A stretch of DNA of 64,000 nt, taken from assembly GCA_001940925.1 (NCBI GenBank), contig MSGZ01000007.1, forward strand, positions 1 to 64,000, given 5' to 3'. Under the pieces are notes generated by a model. It had not been told where the DNA came from and searched no databases. It saw only the letters and a list, made by a program, of their open reading frames with translations. The translations under genes were made by a program, and so were the position numbers. Every line of letters starts with the position of its first letter. The stretch's first letter is position 1. This document shows positions 1 through 7,505 of the stretch, one piece after another. This DNA comes from Ruminococcus sp. Phil11 (GTDB lineage Bacteria; Bacillota; Clostridia; Oscillospirales; Ruminococcaceae).

Positions 1-1
1 T

Positions 2-214
2 ATCAGGCAGGTGAATCTGACTGCAGAGCATGACAGTGATGATACCGCATTTTATTCTCAGCTTCTGCAAAAGGCGGTAGTCCTCGACCGAAACCATAGC
101 GAATTCTACCTGACCTGCGTTCCATTCGGCTTTCGCATGAGCTATTCAATTCACAAATATAACAGAGGACATCAGTATGATGTTTCTATAGAAAGCTGCG
201 AGACCATTCTTTGA
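2..214 (+). CDS. Hypothetical protein, 5' end outside the window
   Basis: An open frame enters from the left edge and stops at 212-214. About 71 codons are visible, with ordinary amino-acid composition (several Asp/Glu/Tyr, a hydrophobic FYLTCVPFGF stretch). A GTG at 11 could serve as an internal start, but no ribosome binding site precedes it. I recognise no family. It lies directly before a decayed integrase, so it may be cargo or a fragment of the same element. Confidence that it is a real gene is low because only the 3' end is visible. Confidence 0.35.
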   Translation: MRQVNLTAEHDSDDTAFYSQLLQKAVVLDRNHSEFYLTCVPFGFRMSYSIHKYNRGHQYDVSIESCETIL

Positions 215-422
215 GAGTGTTTTCATATGGTTTAGACACTTTAATGCGTCCATTTTGATCAGCAACGGCGTCGATGTCAAGACGGTACAGGGCTGTTTAG
301 GTCACAGCAGCGCAACAACGACTTTGAACATCTATGCGCATTCCTTCCAGGCAGCGCAGGTCAGAGCGATGGACAGCGTGGCAGACTGCATCCTGAAACG
401 TGACACCAAAAGCAGCGCCTGA
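192..422 (+). pseudogene. Tyrosine recombinase (phage/ICE integrase) C-terminal remnant
   Basis: Reading the frame that ends at the TGA at 420-422 gives the last part of a tyrosine recombinase catalytic domain. It has an Arg-His pair (FRHF, about 231-242), then ISNGVDVKTVQ, LGHSSATTT and LNIYAH, which match the RH...LGH...Y motifs that hold the catalytic residues; the nucleophile is the Tyr of NIYAH. The frame opens only at 192, after a TAG at 189-191. There is no start codon and the N-terminal two thirds are absent, so this is a remnant. The tRNA-Trp gene starts about 105 bp downstream with its 3' end facing the remnant, the usual position for an integrase beside a tRNA attachment site. Confidence 0.75.
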
Positions 423-474
423 AATGCGAATTTTCAGAATAATGGACAAATAAAGGACAAAACACCGATTTCTA

Positions 475-517
475 TAAAAAGCAAAATCCGGAAACCGCGC
501 ATCTACGCGATTTCCGG
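475..517 (-). terminator. Rho-independent terminator of tRNA-Trp
   Basis: On the minus strand, 11 bp past the tRNA 3' end, CCGGAAA (517-511) pairs with TTTCCGG (494-488). An inner CGCG/CGCG pair extends the stem and a T-rich run follows at 487-475. Confidence 0.75.
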
Positions 518-527
518 AACCAAAATA

Positions 528-603
528 TGGCAGGGGCAGAAGGAATCGAACCCTCGGCACACGGATTTGGAGTCCGTTGCTCTACCAACTGAGCTATGCC
601 CCT
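528..603 (-). tRNA. tRNA-Trp (anticodon CCA)
   Basis: On the minus strand the acceptor AGGGGCA (603-597) pairs with TGCCCCT (538-532), followed by discriminator G and an encoded CCA (530-528). The D-arm reads GCTCAGTTGGTAGAGC, the anticodon loop CTCCAAA gives CCA (Trp), and the T-arm contains GGTTCGATTCC. All cloverleaf elements are present over 76 nt. It has its own promoter (622-650) and terminator (475-517), so it is transcribed alone. Confidence 0.97.
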
Positions 604-621
604 ATATCTGACGACTTGATT

Positions 622-650
622 ATTATACCATATCCGAGCAGATTTGTCAA
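622..650 (-). promoter_or_regulatory. Sigma-A promoter of tRNA-Trp
   Basis: Minus strand: TTGACA (650-645), a 17-bp spacer and TATAAT (627-622). Both hexamers are perfect consensus, and the tRNA starts about 18 bp downstream. Confidence 0.9.
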
Positions 651-695
651 GAGGAAAATCACAAATATTTTTGCATCAGAGATTTCGTTAAGCAC

Positions 696-724
696 TTGCA
701 ATTCCGTGAAAAATATGCTATGAT
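696..724 (+). promoter_or_regulatory. Sigma-A promoter of the metallophosphoesterase gene
   Basis: TTGCAA (696-701), 17-bp spacer, TATGAT (719-724). The gene start at 807 lies about 75 bp downstream of the expected transcription start. Confidence 0.75.
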
Positions 725-806
725 TAGTTTGTGCAAACCCGGAAGCAGAAAACGAATCGTGCGCACCGGATTTCAGCTAAAATCACACAGAAAGGAACAG
801 ACGGTC

Positions 807-1580
807 ATGATCTACTTTACCGGCGACACGCACGGCGGACTGGATATGTCCAAGCTCATGAACAAGAATCTGCGCAGCACCTGCGGTATGCCGGGCGAAG
901 ATGACTATCTGATCATTCTGGGTGATTTCGGATTCCCGTTCTTTGACGAGGACCGCAAAAAGAAAAAGAAGAAAAAGAAGAAGAATCAGGCGGAATACAA
1001 CGCCGATTACGACAAGTGGATCAAGTTTATGAAGAAAAAGCCGTTCACGATCCTCTGGGTGGACGGCAATCACGATAACCATAACTTCTGGAAAAAGCAG
1101 CCGATCTCCAAGATGTTCGGCGGCAGAGTTCAGATACATCCGGACGCAAAAAACGTCATTCACCTGATGCGCGGCGAGGTCTACGCGATCGACGGCAAGC
1201 GGATCTTCGCATTCGGCGGCGCGGCCTCGCATGACCGCGAATACCGCAGCGAGGGGCTGAACTGGTGGGCGACCGAGACCGCACAGCCGGACGAGATCTC
1301 CCGCGCCTACACCAATCTGGCCGCGTGCGCAAATCAGACCGATTATATCGTCACGCACACGCCGCCGGACATGGTAATGCGGCAGCTGCTCTATAACGCG
1401 AACAGCATGGACCGCTACGTTGCCGACCGCACCGCATTCTTTCTGGATACGATCATGACAACGGTACGCTACCGCGCATGGTTCTGCGGGCACCTGCACA
1501 TGGACGCCTTTATTCCGGAGTTTTCCCTGGCCGTCATGTATCAGACCGTGATGAACGAACAGCAGCTCGGGCTGATTTAA
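807..1580 (+). CDS. Metallophosphoesterase (calcineurin-like)
   Basis: A 257-aa protein with the metal-binding motifs of the calcineurin-like fold in order: GDTHGG near residue 6, GDFGF near 40, GNHDN near 90 and GHLHMD near 225. It probably hydrolyses a phosphomonoester or phosphodiester with a dinuclear metal centre; the substrate is unknown. I chose the ATG at 807 because the conserved strand IYFTGD starts there and an AAAGGA ribosome binding site lies at 791-796. The frame extends upstream to 696, but that part covers the promoter. Just after GDFGF comes an uninterrupted run of nine lysines, probably a flexible basic loop. The gene stands alone, with a promoter before it and stem-loops after. 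Confidence 0.85.
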   Translation: MIYFTGDTHGGLDMSKLMNKNLRSTCGMPGEDDYLIILGDFGFPFFDEDRKKKKKKKKKNQAEYNADYDKWIKFMKKKPFTILWVDGNHDNHNFWKKQPISKMFGGRVQIHPDAKNVIHLMRGEVYAIDGKRIFAFGGAASHDREYRSEGLNWWATETAQPDEISRAYTNLAACANQTDYIVTHTPPDMVMRQLLYNANSMDRYVADRTAFFLDTIMTTVRYRAWFCGHLHMDAFIPEFSLAVMYQTVMNEQQLGLI

Positions 1581-1619
1581 GGTATCGCTTCGCGATGATT
1601 TGTAATGGGCTCCGCCAAA

Positions 1620-1678
1620 CATGAAAAAACTTGTTTCTTCATGTTGAACCCTTCCAAAGGGACATTGTCCCTTTGGAA
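1620..1678 (+). repeat. Two tandem stem-loops after the metallophosphoesterase gene
   Basis: CATGAAAAAAC (1620-1630) pairs 10 of 11 with GTTTCTTCATG (1633-1643). Then TTCCAAAGGGACA (1652-1664) is perfectly inverted in TGTCCCTTTGGAA (1666-1678). Neither has a T tract, so they may act in RNA stability rather than termination. Confidence 0.55.
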
Positions 1679-1697
1679 TCCCGTTATAAAGAACAAG

Positions 1698-1729
1698 AGG
1701 GTGCTGACGTAACAGTCGGCACCCTTTTG
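1698..1729 (+). terminator. Rho-independent terminator
   Basis: A GGGTGC...GCACCC stem encloses TGACGTAACAGTCG and is followed by TTTT. It shares a 15-nt core, GCTGACGTAACAGTC, with the terminator at 8968-9003. The stretch 1731-1955 after it contains nothing I can recognise. Confidence 0.75.
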
Positions 1730-1955
1730 GCATTCAGCCACCGGCCAAGTGGTAGACAAACCATTTGCAGCCATATCAAAAGTTTCGGTGCGTCAGCTTG
1801 CTGACGTTGGCCTTCTTCAAAGGCTTACAGAACAATCCGCAGCCGAAAGCAGCACCTACAAAACCGATCAGTCATCAGCAAGCGAAACAAGCCGCAATTC
1901 CTGCACCCCGGTATCTGCTTCACCCCGTCTTCATAATTCTTCACCAAAAATTCAC

Positions 1956-1984
1956 TTGACAAACTGTTCATATCATGCTATGAT
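1956..1984 (+). promoter_or_regulatory. Sigma-A promoter of the patatin gene
   Basis: TTGACA (1956-1961), 17-bp spacer, TATGAT (1979-1984). The start codon at 2046 follows about 55 bp after the expected transcription start. Confidence 0.85.
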
Positions 1985-2045
1985 AACATCAGCGGCAAGA
2001 CCGCTTCCACAACTGTTACTGACACACACGGAAAGGAGAATCATC

Positions 2046-3152
2046 ATGGAACAGAATCAAACGAAACCGACTGCCCTGCTGCTCGGCGGCGGCGGCGCAA
2101 AGGGCGCATTCCAGATCGGCGCATGGCGCGCACTCGCAGAGGCAGGAATGCTGACCGATATCCGTGCAGCGGCAGGCTGCTCTGTCGGCGCACTGAACGC
2201 TGTCCTGTTCGCGATCGGCGACTGGGAATTTGCAAAACACATGTGGGAACAGATTCAGCCCTCCGACCTGCTGGCCAAAGGCTCTGACGGCGCATTTTTC
2301 TCGCGGGACGGCCTGATCCGCCTCATCAATCAGCTTCCGCTTGAGCAGATCAGCCAGTCCGGGATCCGTGTCCATGTATCCGTACATGATATCGAGGCAA
2401 ACCAGCCTGTATTCTACGAGCTCAACGGCCTGCCGCGGGATTCCGTCCGCACGCTGCTGCTCGCATCCTCCGCGATCCCGCATATCTATGCACCGGAGCG
2501 CTATCTCGGCAGAGACCTCATGGACGGCAGCGTCACCCCTGCGGGCGACCTCTGCATCCAGCCGGTCTATTCGCAGGGACACAGAGAACTGCTTGCTGTC
2601 ACGCTGAAGCCAAATCTTTCGCTCTACGGCGGTGCCGGTGTCGGCAACGGCAATCTGATCCAGGAATATCCGGACTGCAATTTCACGCTCATCAAGCCGC
2701 TGCGCCCGATGGGCAATCTGCTGACCGGCACGCTGAACTTCACGCAGGATAAGATCAGATCCCGCATGGAGCAGGGCTACAACGATACCAAGGCGGCACT
2801 GAACGGCATGAACGGCAGCACACCGCAGAGCAAGGAGGAGATCAATGCGCTCCTGACGGAGAAGATGCAGCGGCTCTTCCCGAACGCGGCAGTGCTTTCC
2901 GGCTTCCTGCGGGAATACGGCAGCCGGTTCGCACCGAATGTCCAGTTCCCGACACTGGGCGGCAATGTATTCTACGACAACATTTTCGAGGTTGACGGCT
3001 GGCGGCTCCAGCAGCAGCGCACCATCGGTATGCAGATCCACTACCGCTTCTTAGACGCAAACAATGTCCGCGTCGCGTGGGTCCTGCAGCCGCAGCAGCT
3101 TCTGGACGCACTGACGGATTACGAAGCCGTCCGCGAACTGAGAAACCGCTGA
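2046..3152 (+). CDS. Patatin-like phospholipase
   Basis: A 368-aa patatin-family acyl hydrolase. The oxyanion-hole motif GGGGAKG is near residue 15, the nucleophile elbow GCSVGAL near 45, and the catalytic Asp lies in MDGSVTP near 160, so the Ser-Asp dyad is intact. The family cleaves acyl esters of membrane lipids. No signal peptide or membrane segment is visible, so it is probably cytoplasmic. The residues after about 190 are not recognisable beyond the patatin fold. I chose the ATG at 2046 because GGAAAGGAG (2030-2038) precedes it and the conserved sequence begins just after it; the longer open frame upstream covers the promoter. It is monocistronic. Confidence 0.88.
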   Translation: MEQNQTKPTALLLGGGGAKGAFQIGAWRALAEAGMLTDIRAAAGCSVGALNAVLFAIGDWEFAKHMWEQIQPSDLLAKGSDGAFFSRDGLIRLINQLPLEQISQSGIRVHVSVHDIEANQPVFYELNGLPRDSVRTLLLASSAIPHIYAPERYLGRDLMDGSVTPAGDLCIQPVYSQGHRELLAVTLKPNLSLYGGAGVGNGNLIQEYPDCNFTLIKPLRPMGNLLTGTLNFTQDKIRSRMEQGYNDTKAALNGMNGSTPQSKEEINALLTEKMQRLFPNAAVLSGFLREYGSRFAPNVQFPTLGGNVFYDNIFEVDGWRLQQQRTIGMQIHYRFLDANNVRVAWVLQPQQLLDALTDYEAVRELRNR

Positions 3153-3157
3153 CAGAC

Positions 3158-3204
3158 AGCAGCACAGCATTCCGCGTCAGACGCAGATCGCTGTGCTGCT
3201 TTTT
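3158..3204 (+). terminator. Rho-independent terminator of the patatin gene
   Basis: AGCAGCACAGC (3158-3168) pairs perfectly with GCTGTGCTGCT (3190-3200), followed by TTTT. Confidence 0.8.
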
Positions 3205-3221
3205 CATATCCAGAGCAATAA

Positions 3222-3254
3222 GAAAGCCCGAAAGCGGTCTGCCTTCGGGTTTTC
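3222..3254. terminator. Bidirectional stem-loop between convergent genes
   Basis: CCCGAA (3227-3232) pairs with TTCGGG (3244-3249). T runs follow in both directions (GTTTTCTG on plus, CTTTCTT on minus), so it can end the prepilin transcript and back up the patatin terminator. Confidence 0.7.
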
Positions 3255-3282
3255 TGTTTGTTCATATTACTGAAGCTGCGAA

Positions 3283-3966
3283 TCAGGTTCCGGCGAACGG
3301 AGAAGCACCGCCCCATGCAGCCTGTCTGTAAATACGCATATTGGCAAGATTGACATCAGCAATGCTCGTGATCCGGCATGCATTCAGCTCACTGGTCGAT
3401 TCATCGGCACTCTCGGTCACGCGCAGCGGATAACCGCCGACATAATGCGTGGTCGCATTGTGTCCGACCAGAACGCCGCGCACGGTATAATTCTCAACGT
3501 GGATCGCCCATGCAGTGGATGTGTACTCGTCATACAGACGCGCAAGACGCGCACCGAAAGAACCCGGGTCTGCATTCTGTAAATCCGGACCGAGTGTCAC
3601 ATCTGCGATCGTGCGGCTTACCTCCAACGTACTCGCAGCCAGATTACTTGCTGCAGCTCCGGAGAAATTCGCGCCGTGCTTCACAACGAAATCACCGGTC
3701 GGAGGCGGATCGCCCGGATTCGACGCGCCGTAGAACGCAGAGTCCTGCTGCCGTCTCTCTCTGAACTCAAACTCCTGCATGACAGTCTGCGCGGAGCTGA
3801 ACAGCACCTTCGCGTTGGCATTTGCGGTATTCAGGCGGCTTCTGGTGATATATCCGTTCAGTGCAGGCAGAAGCACGGCAAGCAGAATACCGATGATGCC
3901 CATGACGACGATCAGCTCGATCAGCGTAAAGCCGGAAACGCGCTGTCCTTTTTTCAACTGCTTCAT
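3283..3966 (-). CDS. Type IV prepilin-like / pseudopilin protein
   Basis: A 227-aa protein with a class III prepilin leader: a basic N-terminus, a cleavage site before FTLIEL (Gly12/Phe13, with the conserved Glu at +5), then a hydrophobic helix to about residue 36. A prepilin peptidase would cut and methylate it for assembly into a type IV pilus or pseudopilus. The C-terminal head (about 150 aa) carries Cys and Tyr residues but is not a family I recognise. GGGGG upstream serves as the ribosome binding site. No assembly ATPase, platform protein or peptidase is in the window, so it is an orphan pilin with its own promoter (4072-4100). Confidence 0.82.
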   Translation of the reverse strand: MKQLKKGQRVSGFTLIELIVVMGIIGILLAVLLPALNGYITRSRLNTANANAKVLFSSAQTVMQEFEFRERRQQDSAFYGASNPGDPPPTGDFVVKHGANFSGAAASNLAASTLEVSRTIADVTLGPDLQNADPGSFGARLARLYDEYTSTAWAIHVENYTVRGVLVGHNATTHYVGGYPLRVTESADESTSELNACRITSIADVNLANMRIYRQAAWGGASPFAGT

Positions 3967-4071
3967 TATAACAGATCCCCCTTTTCGGCGTATGGTACGT
4001 ACGCAGGCAGATATAAAACGTATTTTACAAATATCGGAGGCAGGTTACAAACTCACCACGATACCAATAAT

Positions 4072-4100
4072 AGTATAGCATATCTTTATCAAAATGTCAA
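4072..4100 (-). promoter_or_regulatory. Sigma-A promoter of the prepilin gene
   Basis: Minus strand: TTGACA (4100-4095), 17-bp spacer, TATACT (4077-4072). This leaves a leader of about 100 nt before the ATG at 3966. Confidence 0.85.
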
Positions 4101-4172
4101 TAGAAAATGAACAATTTATGAAGAACAGATTTCACAAAAGCATTTTCCGTTCCTTATGCATTATGCCGAATA

Positions 4173-5258
4173 TCACCAAAGCGTCGGATCCGACTCCCAG
4201 AGCACCTCGGCAGGGATCAGCGCGGAAAGCATCACATGGAACAGCGAAAAGCGGCTTTCCTCCTGCAAAAGCGATGCGGCGCGGACGACCGCTCCGGGTG
4301 AATCCGCGGCGGGCAGCTCCAGCGTGCAGAACAGGCTCCCCGCCTCCGTCCTGCGCCTGATCCGTGCGCCGAACGTATCGCAGAAGCGTTCCAGCAGCAG
4401 CCCGTCCGAGGCAGGAGATGCAGAGCGTCTGAGCCTGCCGGGAAGCGGAAACGGCTCCCGCTGCTGCGCGGGGTCGTGCCGGAGCACCAGCACGATCCGG
4501 ATCATGCCGTCCTCCCTGCGTGCGGAAAGATCGAGCACATTCTGTCCCTGCACATCCCGCAGGGCTTCGGTCAGCAGCGCGGTCATCGCAAAGGTCAGAC
4601 GGTTCTCGTCGGTCTCCGCAAACAGTCTGATGTCAAGATCGCAGCAGCCCGCCTGCAGATAGCGTTCCGTCAGGATCTCCGTCTGCCCGAAAAAGCGGCG
4701 GAGCGGACGGGTCAGCTCAATCACCGGAAACGGCGCGGCAGCCGATTCGTACCACAGCAGCTCATGATCGCAGAGGCTCTGCCGGAGCAGCGCATAGCAC
4801 TGATCCTGAATGCTGAGGAACGGCTCCCGGACTGCCGGGTCGGCAGGCAGGCCGTCCTCATCCGGTGCGCGGTTCAAGCGGTCGGCTGCATAAAGGATCG
4901 AGGCACCGGCTGCATGGATCAGCGAAGCCTGCTCTTTCAGCAGCAGCACGGATTCGGTGCGGTTCAGCGTTTTGCTGCGCTCTGCCGGGAAAAACCGCAG
5001 CAGATACAGCCGCTCCGTCCCGTCCGCAAGCGGCTCTGTTTCGCAGCGGAACGCGTCGGCACCGTCTGTCAGCATGATCTGCCGGACGGCGTCATCCGAA
5101 AGCGGCCGGCCTTCCTGCTCCGCCCGCAGCTGTTCCGCCAGCACGGCCGCGCGCGGCCCGGACTGCCACTGTACACAGAATGCTGCATCGCAGGCACAGA
5201 CCGGGTATCCCGCACTGCCGTACAGAATATCCAGAGCCTCCTTCAGCTTCTCTGTCAT
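4173..5258 (-). CDS. Degenerate histidine-kinase-like protein
   Basis: A 361-aa soluble protein. Its layout resembles a sensor kinase. The N-terminal 100 residues look PAS-like. A helical stretch near residues 125-150 (SLIHAAGASILYAADRLNR) sits where a dimerisation/phosphoacceptor helix would be. The C-terminal third ends like an HATPase domain, where GLLLERFCDTFGARI and GSLFCTLELP line up with the G2 box and last strand of histidine kinases. The usual N box and GxG motifs are not evident, so kinase activity is doubtful. It may be a regulatory or phosphotransfer relic. No response regulator is adjacent. A GGGGAGGTG ribosome binding site precedes the ATG. This assignment rests on weak resemblance. 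Confidence 0.5.
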   Translation of the reverse strand: MTEKLKEALDILYGSAGYPVCACDAAFCVQWQSGPRAAVLAEQLRAEQEGRPLSDDAVRQIMLTDGADAFRCETEPLADGTERLYLLRFFPAERSKTLNRTESVLLLKEQASLIHAAGASILYAADRLNRAPDEDGLPADPAVREPFLSIQDQCYALLRQSLCDHELLWYESAAAPFPVIELTRPLRRFFGQTEILTERYLQAGCCDLDIRLFAETDENRLTFAMTALLTEALRDVQGQNVLDLSARREDGMIRIVLVLRHDPAQQREPFPLPGRLRRSASPASDGLLLERFCDTFGARIRRRTEAGSLFCTLELPAADSPGAVVRAASLLQEESRFSLFHVMLSALIPAEVLWESDPTLW

Positions 5259-5292
5259 TGCCGGTTCACCTCCCCGTCATTTCATCTTTCTT

Positions 5293-5298
5293 ATTATA
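5293..5298 (-). promoter_or_regulatory. Probable -10 element of the kinase-like gene
   Basis: A perfect TATAAT (5298-5293, minus) lies 35 bp before the start codon. No good -35 hexamer is visible at 16-18 bp. Confidence 0.45.
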
Positions 5299-5430
5299 CC
5301 CGAACAGTGTGAATTTTTCGAGTGTTTCGGCAAGATTTGTGAATATGCACAGTTTTGAGCCGTTTCAGCCGTTCAAACCGTACAAATGCAATCTCTTTTC
5401 GGGTTCCCCGTTATTTTTTTGTCAAAGTGC

Positions 5431-5459
5431 TTGCAATTTCCGCGAAAATGGTGTAAAAT
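5431..5459 (+). promoter_or_regulatory. Sigma-A promoter of gap
   Basis: TTGCAA (5431-5436), 17-bp spacer, TAAAAT (5454-5459). The leader is short (about 23 nt) with a strong TAGGAGG ribosome binding site before the ATG at 5490. Confidence 0.85.
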
Positions 5460-5489
5460 AGAAGTATCAATTTTTAGGAGGTAATTCCC

Positions 5490-6527
5490 ATGTCTGTTAA
5501 AGTTGCTATCAATGGTTTCGGTCGTATCGGCCGTCTGGCTTTCCGTCAGATGTTCGGTGCAAAAGGTTACGAGGTCGTTGCGATCAATGACCTGACCAAG
5601 CCGTCCATGCTTGCACACCTGCTGAAGTACGATACTGCTCAGAAGGGCTACTGCGGCATCATCGGCGAGAACCTGCACACCGTTTCTGCCGATGACGAAG
5701 CCGGCACCATCACCGTCGACGGCAAGACCCTGAAGATCTATGCTGAGAAGGATGCAAAGGATCTGCCGTGGGGCGAGATCGGTGTTGACGTCGTTCTGGA
5801 GTGCACCGGCTTCTACTGCTCCAAGGAGAAGTCCCAGGCTCACATCGACGCAGGCGCAAAGAAGGTCGTCATCTCTGCTCCGGCAGGCAACGATCTGCCG
5901 ACCATCGTTTTCTCCGTCAACGAGAAGACCCTGACCAAGGATGACAAGATCATCTCTGCTGCATCCTGCACCACCAACTGCCTCGCTCCGATGGCAAAGG
6001 CTCTGAACGATTATGCTCCGATCCAGTCCGGTATCATGAGCACGATCCACGCTTACACCGGCGACCAGATGATCCTTGACGGTCCGCACCGCAAGGGCGA
6101 TCTCCGCCGTGCACGCGCTGGCGCTGCAAACATCGTTCCGAACTCCACCGGTGCTGCAAAGGCAATCGGCCTGGTTATTCCGGAGCTGAACGGCAAGCTG
6201 ATCGGTTCCGCACAGCGCGTTCCGGTTCCGACCGGTTCCACCACCATCCTGACCGCTGTTGTCAAGGGCGCTGACGTGACCAAGGAAGGCATCAACGCTG
6301 CTATGAAGGCTGCTGCTTCTGCTTCCTTCGGCTACAACGAGGATCAGATCGTTTCCTCCGACGTCATCGGCATGACCTACGGTTCTCTGTTCGATGCAAC
6401 CCAGACCATGGTCGCTAAGATCGCTGATGATCTCTATGAGGTTCAGGTCGTTTCCTGGTACGACAACGAGAACTCCTACACCAGCCAGATGGTCCGCACC
6501 ATCAAGTATTTCGCAGAGCTCGGCTAA
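5490..6527 (+). CDS. gap: Glyceraldehyde-3-phosphate dehydrogenase (glycolytic, NAD-type)
   Basis: A 345-aa enzyme of central glycolysis that converts glyceraldehyde-3-phosphate, NAD and phosphate into 1,3-bisphosphoglycerate. The Rossmann motif INGFGRIGR is near residue 8, the catalytic Cys in SCTTNCLAP near 155, and the conserved HAYTGDQ and WYDNE segments follow. Full length. The codon choice (GTT, GCT, TCC, AAG) is biased compared with its neighbours, as expected of a highly expressed gene. It has its own promoter and terminator and is not linked to pgk or tpi here. Confidence 0.98.
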   Translation: MSVKVAINGFGRIGRLAFRQMFGAKGYEVVAINDLTKPSMLAHLLKYDTAQKGYCGIIGENLHTVSADDEAGTITVDGKTLKIYAEKDAKDLPWGEIGVDVVLECTGFYCSKEKSQAHIDAGAKKVVISAPAGNDLPTIVFSVNEKTLTKDDKIISAASCTTNCLAPMAKALNDYAPIQSGIMSTIHAYTGDQMILDGPHRKGDLRRARAGAANIVPNSTGAAKAIGLVIPELNGKLIGSAQRVPVPTGSTTILTAVVKGADVTKEGINAAMKAAASASFGYNEDQIVSSDVIGMTYGSLFDATQTMVAKIADDLYEVQVVSWYDNENSYTSQMVRTIKYFAELG

Positions 6528-6627
6528 TCCGTCCGGACAGCGTCCGGCGGCATAACGGGATTTCAGCGAACCGGAAACGGATCGTCTGCTTCCCGACCGC
6601 AAGCGAATGCAAAAGCTGATGAAAACG

Positions 6628-6662
6628 CCCGCTGTACTGTTACGGTACAGCGGGTGCTTTTA
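6628..6662 (+). terminator. Rho-independent terminator of gap
   Basis: CCCGCTGTAC (6628-6637) pairs perfectly with GTACAGCGGG (6645-6654), followed by TGCTTTTAT. Confidence 0.85.
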
Positions 6663-6723
6663 TATTGGGAAAAGCAGCGCCAGAAATGCCGCTTTAGCGG
6701 CGTGTACTTTGAAAATTGGGTAC

Positions 6724-6880
6724 GCTTCGCCAACCGTCCCCGGAGGGAAATGGAGGCGGGCACTGCCCGCACCGGAGGGAATTGCCAGCGGGGGCTCCCC
6801 GCCGGCGTGCGTTTCGATTGTTGGGTGAGCTTCGCCAACCGTCCCCGGAGGGAATCGGCAGCGGGTGCTACCCGCCCCGC
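6724..6880. repeat. Three-unit GC-rich hairpin repeat
   Basis: The unit starts CCGGAGGGAA, continues with six variable bases, then a small inverted repeat of the form GCGGG(N)CCCGC. Units lie at about 6740-6770, 6772-6801 and 6845-6876. The first and third are preceded by the same block GCTTCGCCAACCGTCC (6724-6739 and 6829-6844). The region is noncoding as far as I can judge and fills the 290 bp between the gap terminator and the sigma-factor gene. Confidence 0.7.
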
Positions 6881-6950
6881 TGTAACACTTTTTCACTTTT
6901 TGCCGACTATACAGACAGAGAGATCTCCGGAAAGGCGGTGACTTGCAACG

Positions 6951-7505
6951 GAAGATCAGAAAATCATTGCGCTGTTTTTCGCGCGGGACGAGCGTGCCGT
7001 TGCAGAAACCGCAGAGAAGTACGGTGCGCTTTGTATGCGCATCGCAGAACAGATACTCGGCAGCCGTGCGGATGCAGAAGAAGCCGTGAACGATGCGCTG
7101 TTCCGGCTCTGGAACGCGATCCCGCCGACGAATCCCGTGCATTTTCAGGCATTTGTGCTGACGCTGACGCGCCGTGCCGCACTCGACCTCGCCGACCGGC
7201 AGACCCGCAAAAAGCGCAGCGGCGACCGCTATGCGGCGGCACTCTCCGAGCTGGAACAGGTCATTGCCGCACCGGACGACGTCCAAAAGCACACCGAACA
7301 GCAGCTTCTGAATGAGGCAATCGGCAGATTCCTGGACGGTCTGCCCGGAGAGCAGCGCAGTATGCTGCTGAAACGGTACTGGTACCTGATGACCGCGCGG
7401 GATATCGCGAAGGAAATGCAGATTCCGGAAAGCCGCGTACGCGTCACGCTGATGCGTCTGCGGAACCGGCTGCGGGAGTATCTCGAAAAGGAGGAATTGC
7501 TATGA
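6951..7505 (+). CDS. ECF-like RNA polymerase sigma factor (start codon uncertain)
   Basis: A sigma-70 family protein of about 184 aa. Region 2 is recognisable in ILGSRADAEEAVNDALFRLW, and region 4 in the final 60 residues (ARDIAKEMQIPESRVRVTLMRLR, a helix-turn-helix). It would direct RNA polymerase to a small regulon and is probably held in check by the overlapping downstream membrane protein. Region-2-like sequence (EDQKIIALFF...EKYGALC) is encoded from 6951, but the only in-frame ATG is at 7035, inside region 2. The frame closes with TGA at 6939-6941, and no ATG, GTG or TTG lies between. Either the start is non-canonical or a single-base indel separates a start near 6938-6945 (GGAAAGG at 6929-6935) from the body. 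The coordinates mark the conserved coding part. Confidence 0.75.
   Translation, partial: EDQKIIALFFARDERAVAETAEKYGALCMRIAEQILGSRADAEEAVNDALFRLWNAIPPTNPVHFQAFVLTLTRRAALDLADRQTRKKRSGDRYAAALSELEQVIAAPDDVQKHTEQQLLNEAIGRFLDGLPGEQRSMLLKRYWYLMTARDIAKEMQIPESRVRVTLMRLRNRLREYLEKEELL

Noticed and set aside
1731..1955. Small gene on either strand between the metallophosphoesterase terminator and patatin promoter
   Set aside because: Minus-strand reading gives a short glycine-rich tail before a stop but no start codon or ribosome binding site; nothing could be supported.
6720..6880. CRISPR array
   Set aside because: Three units only, unequal spacing, self-complementary GC hairpins and no cas genes.
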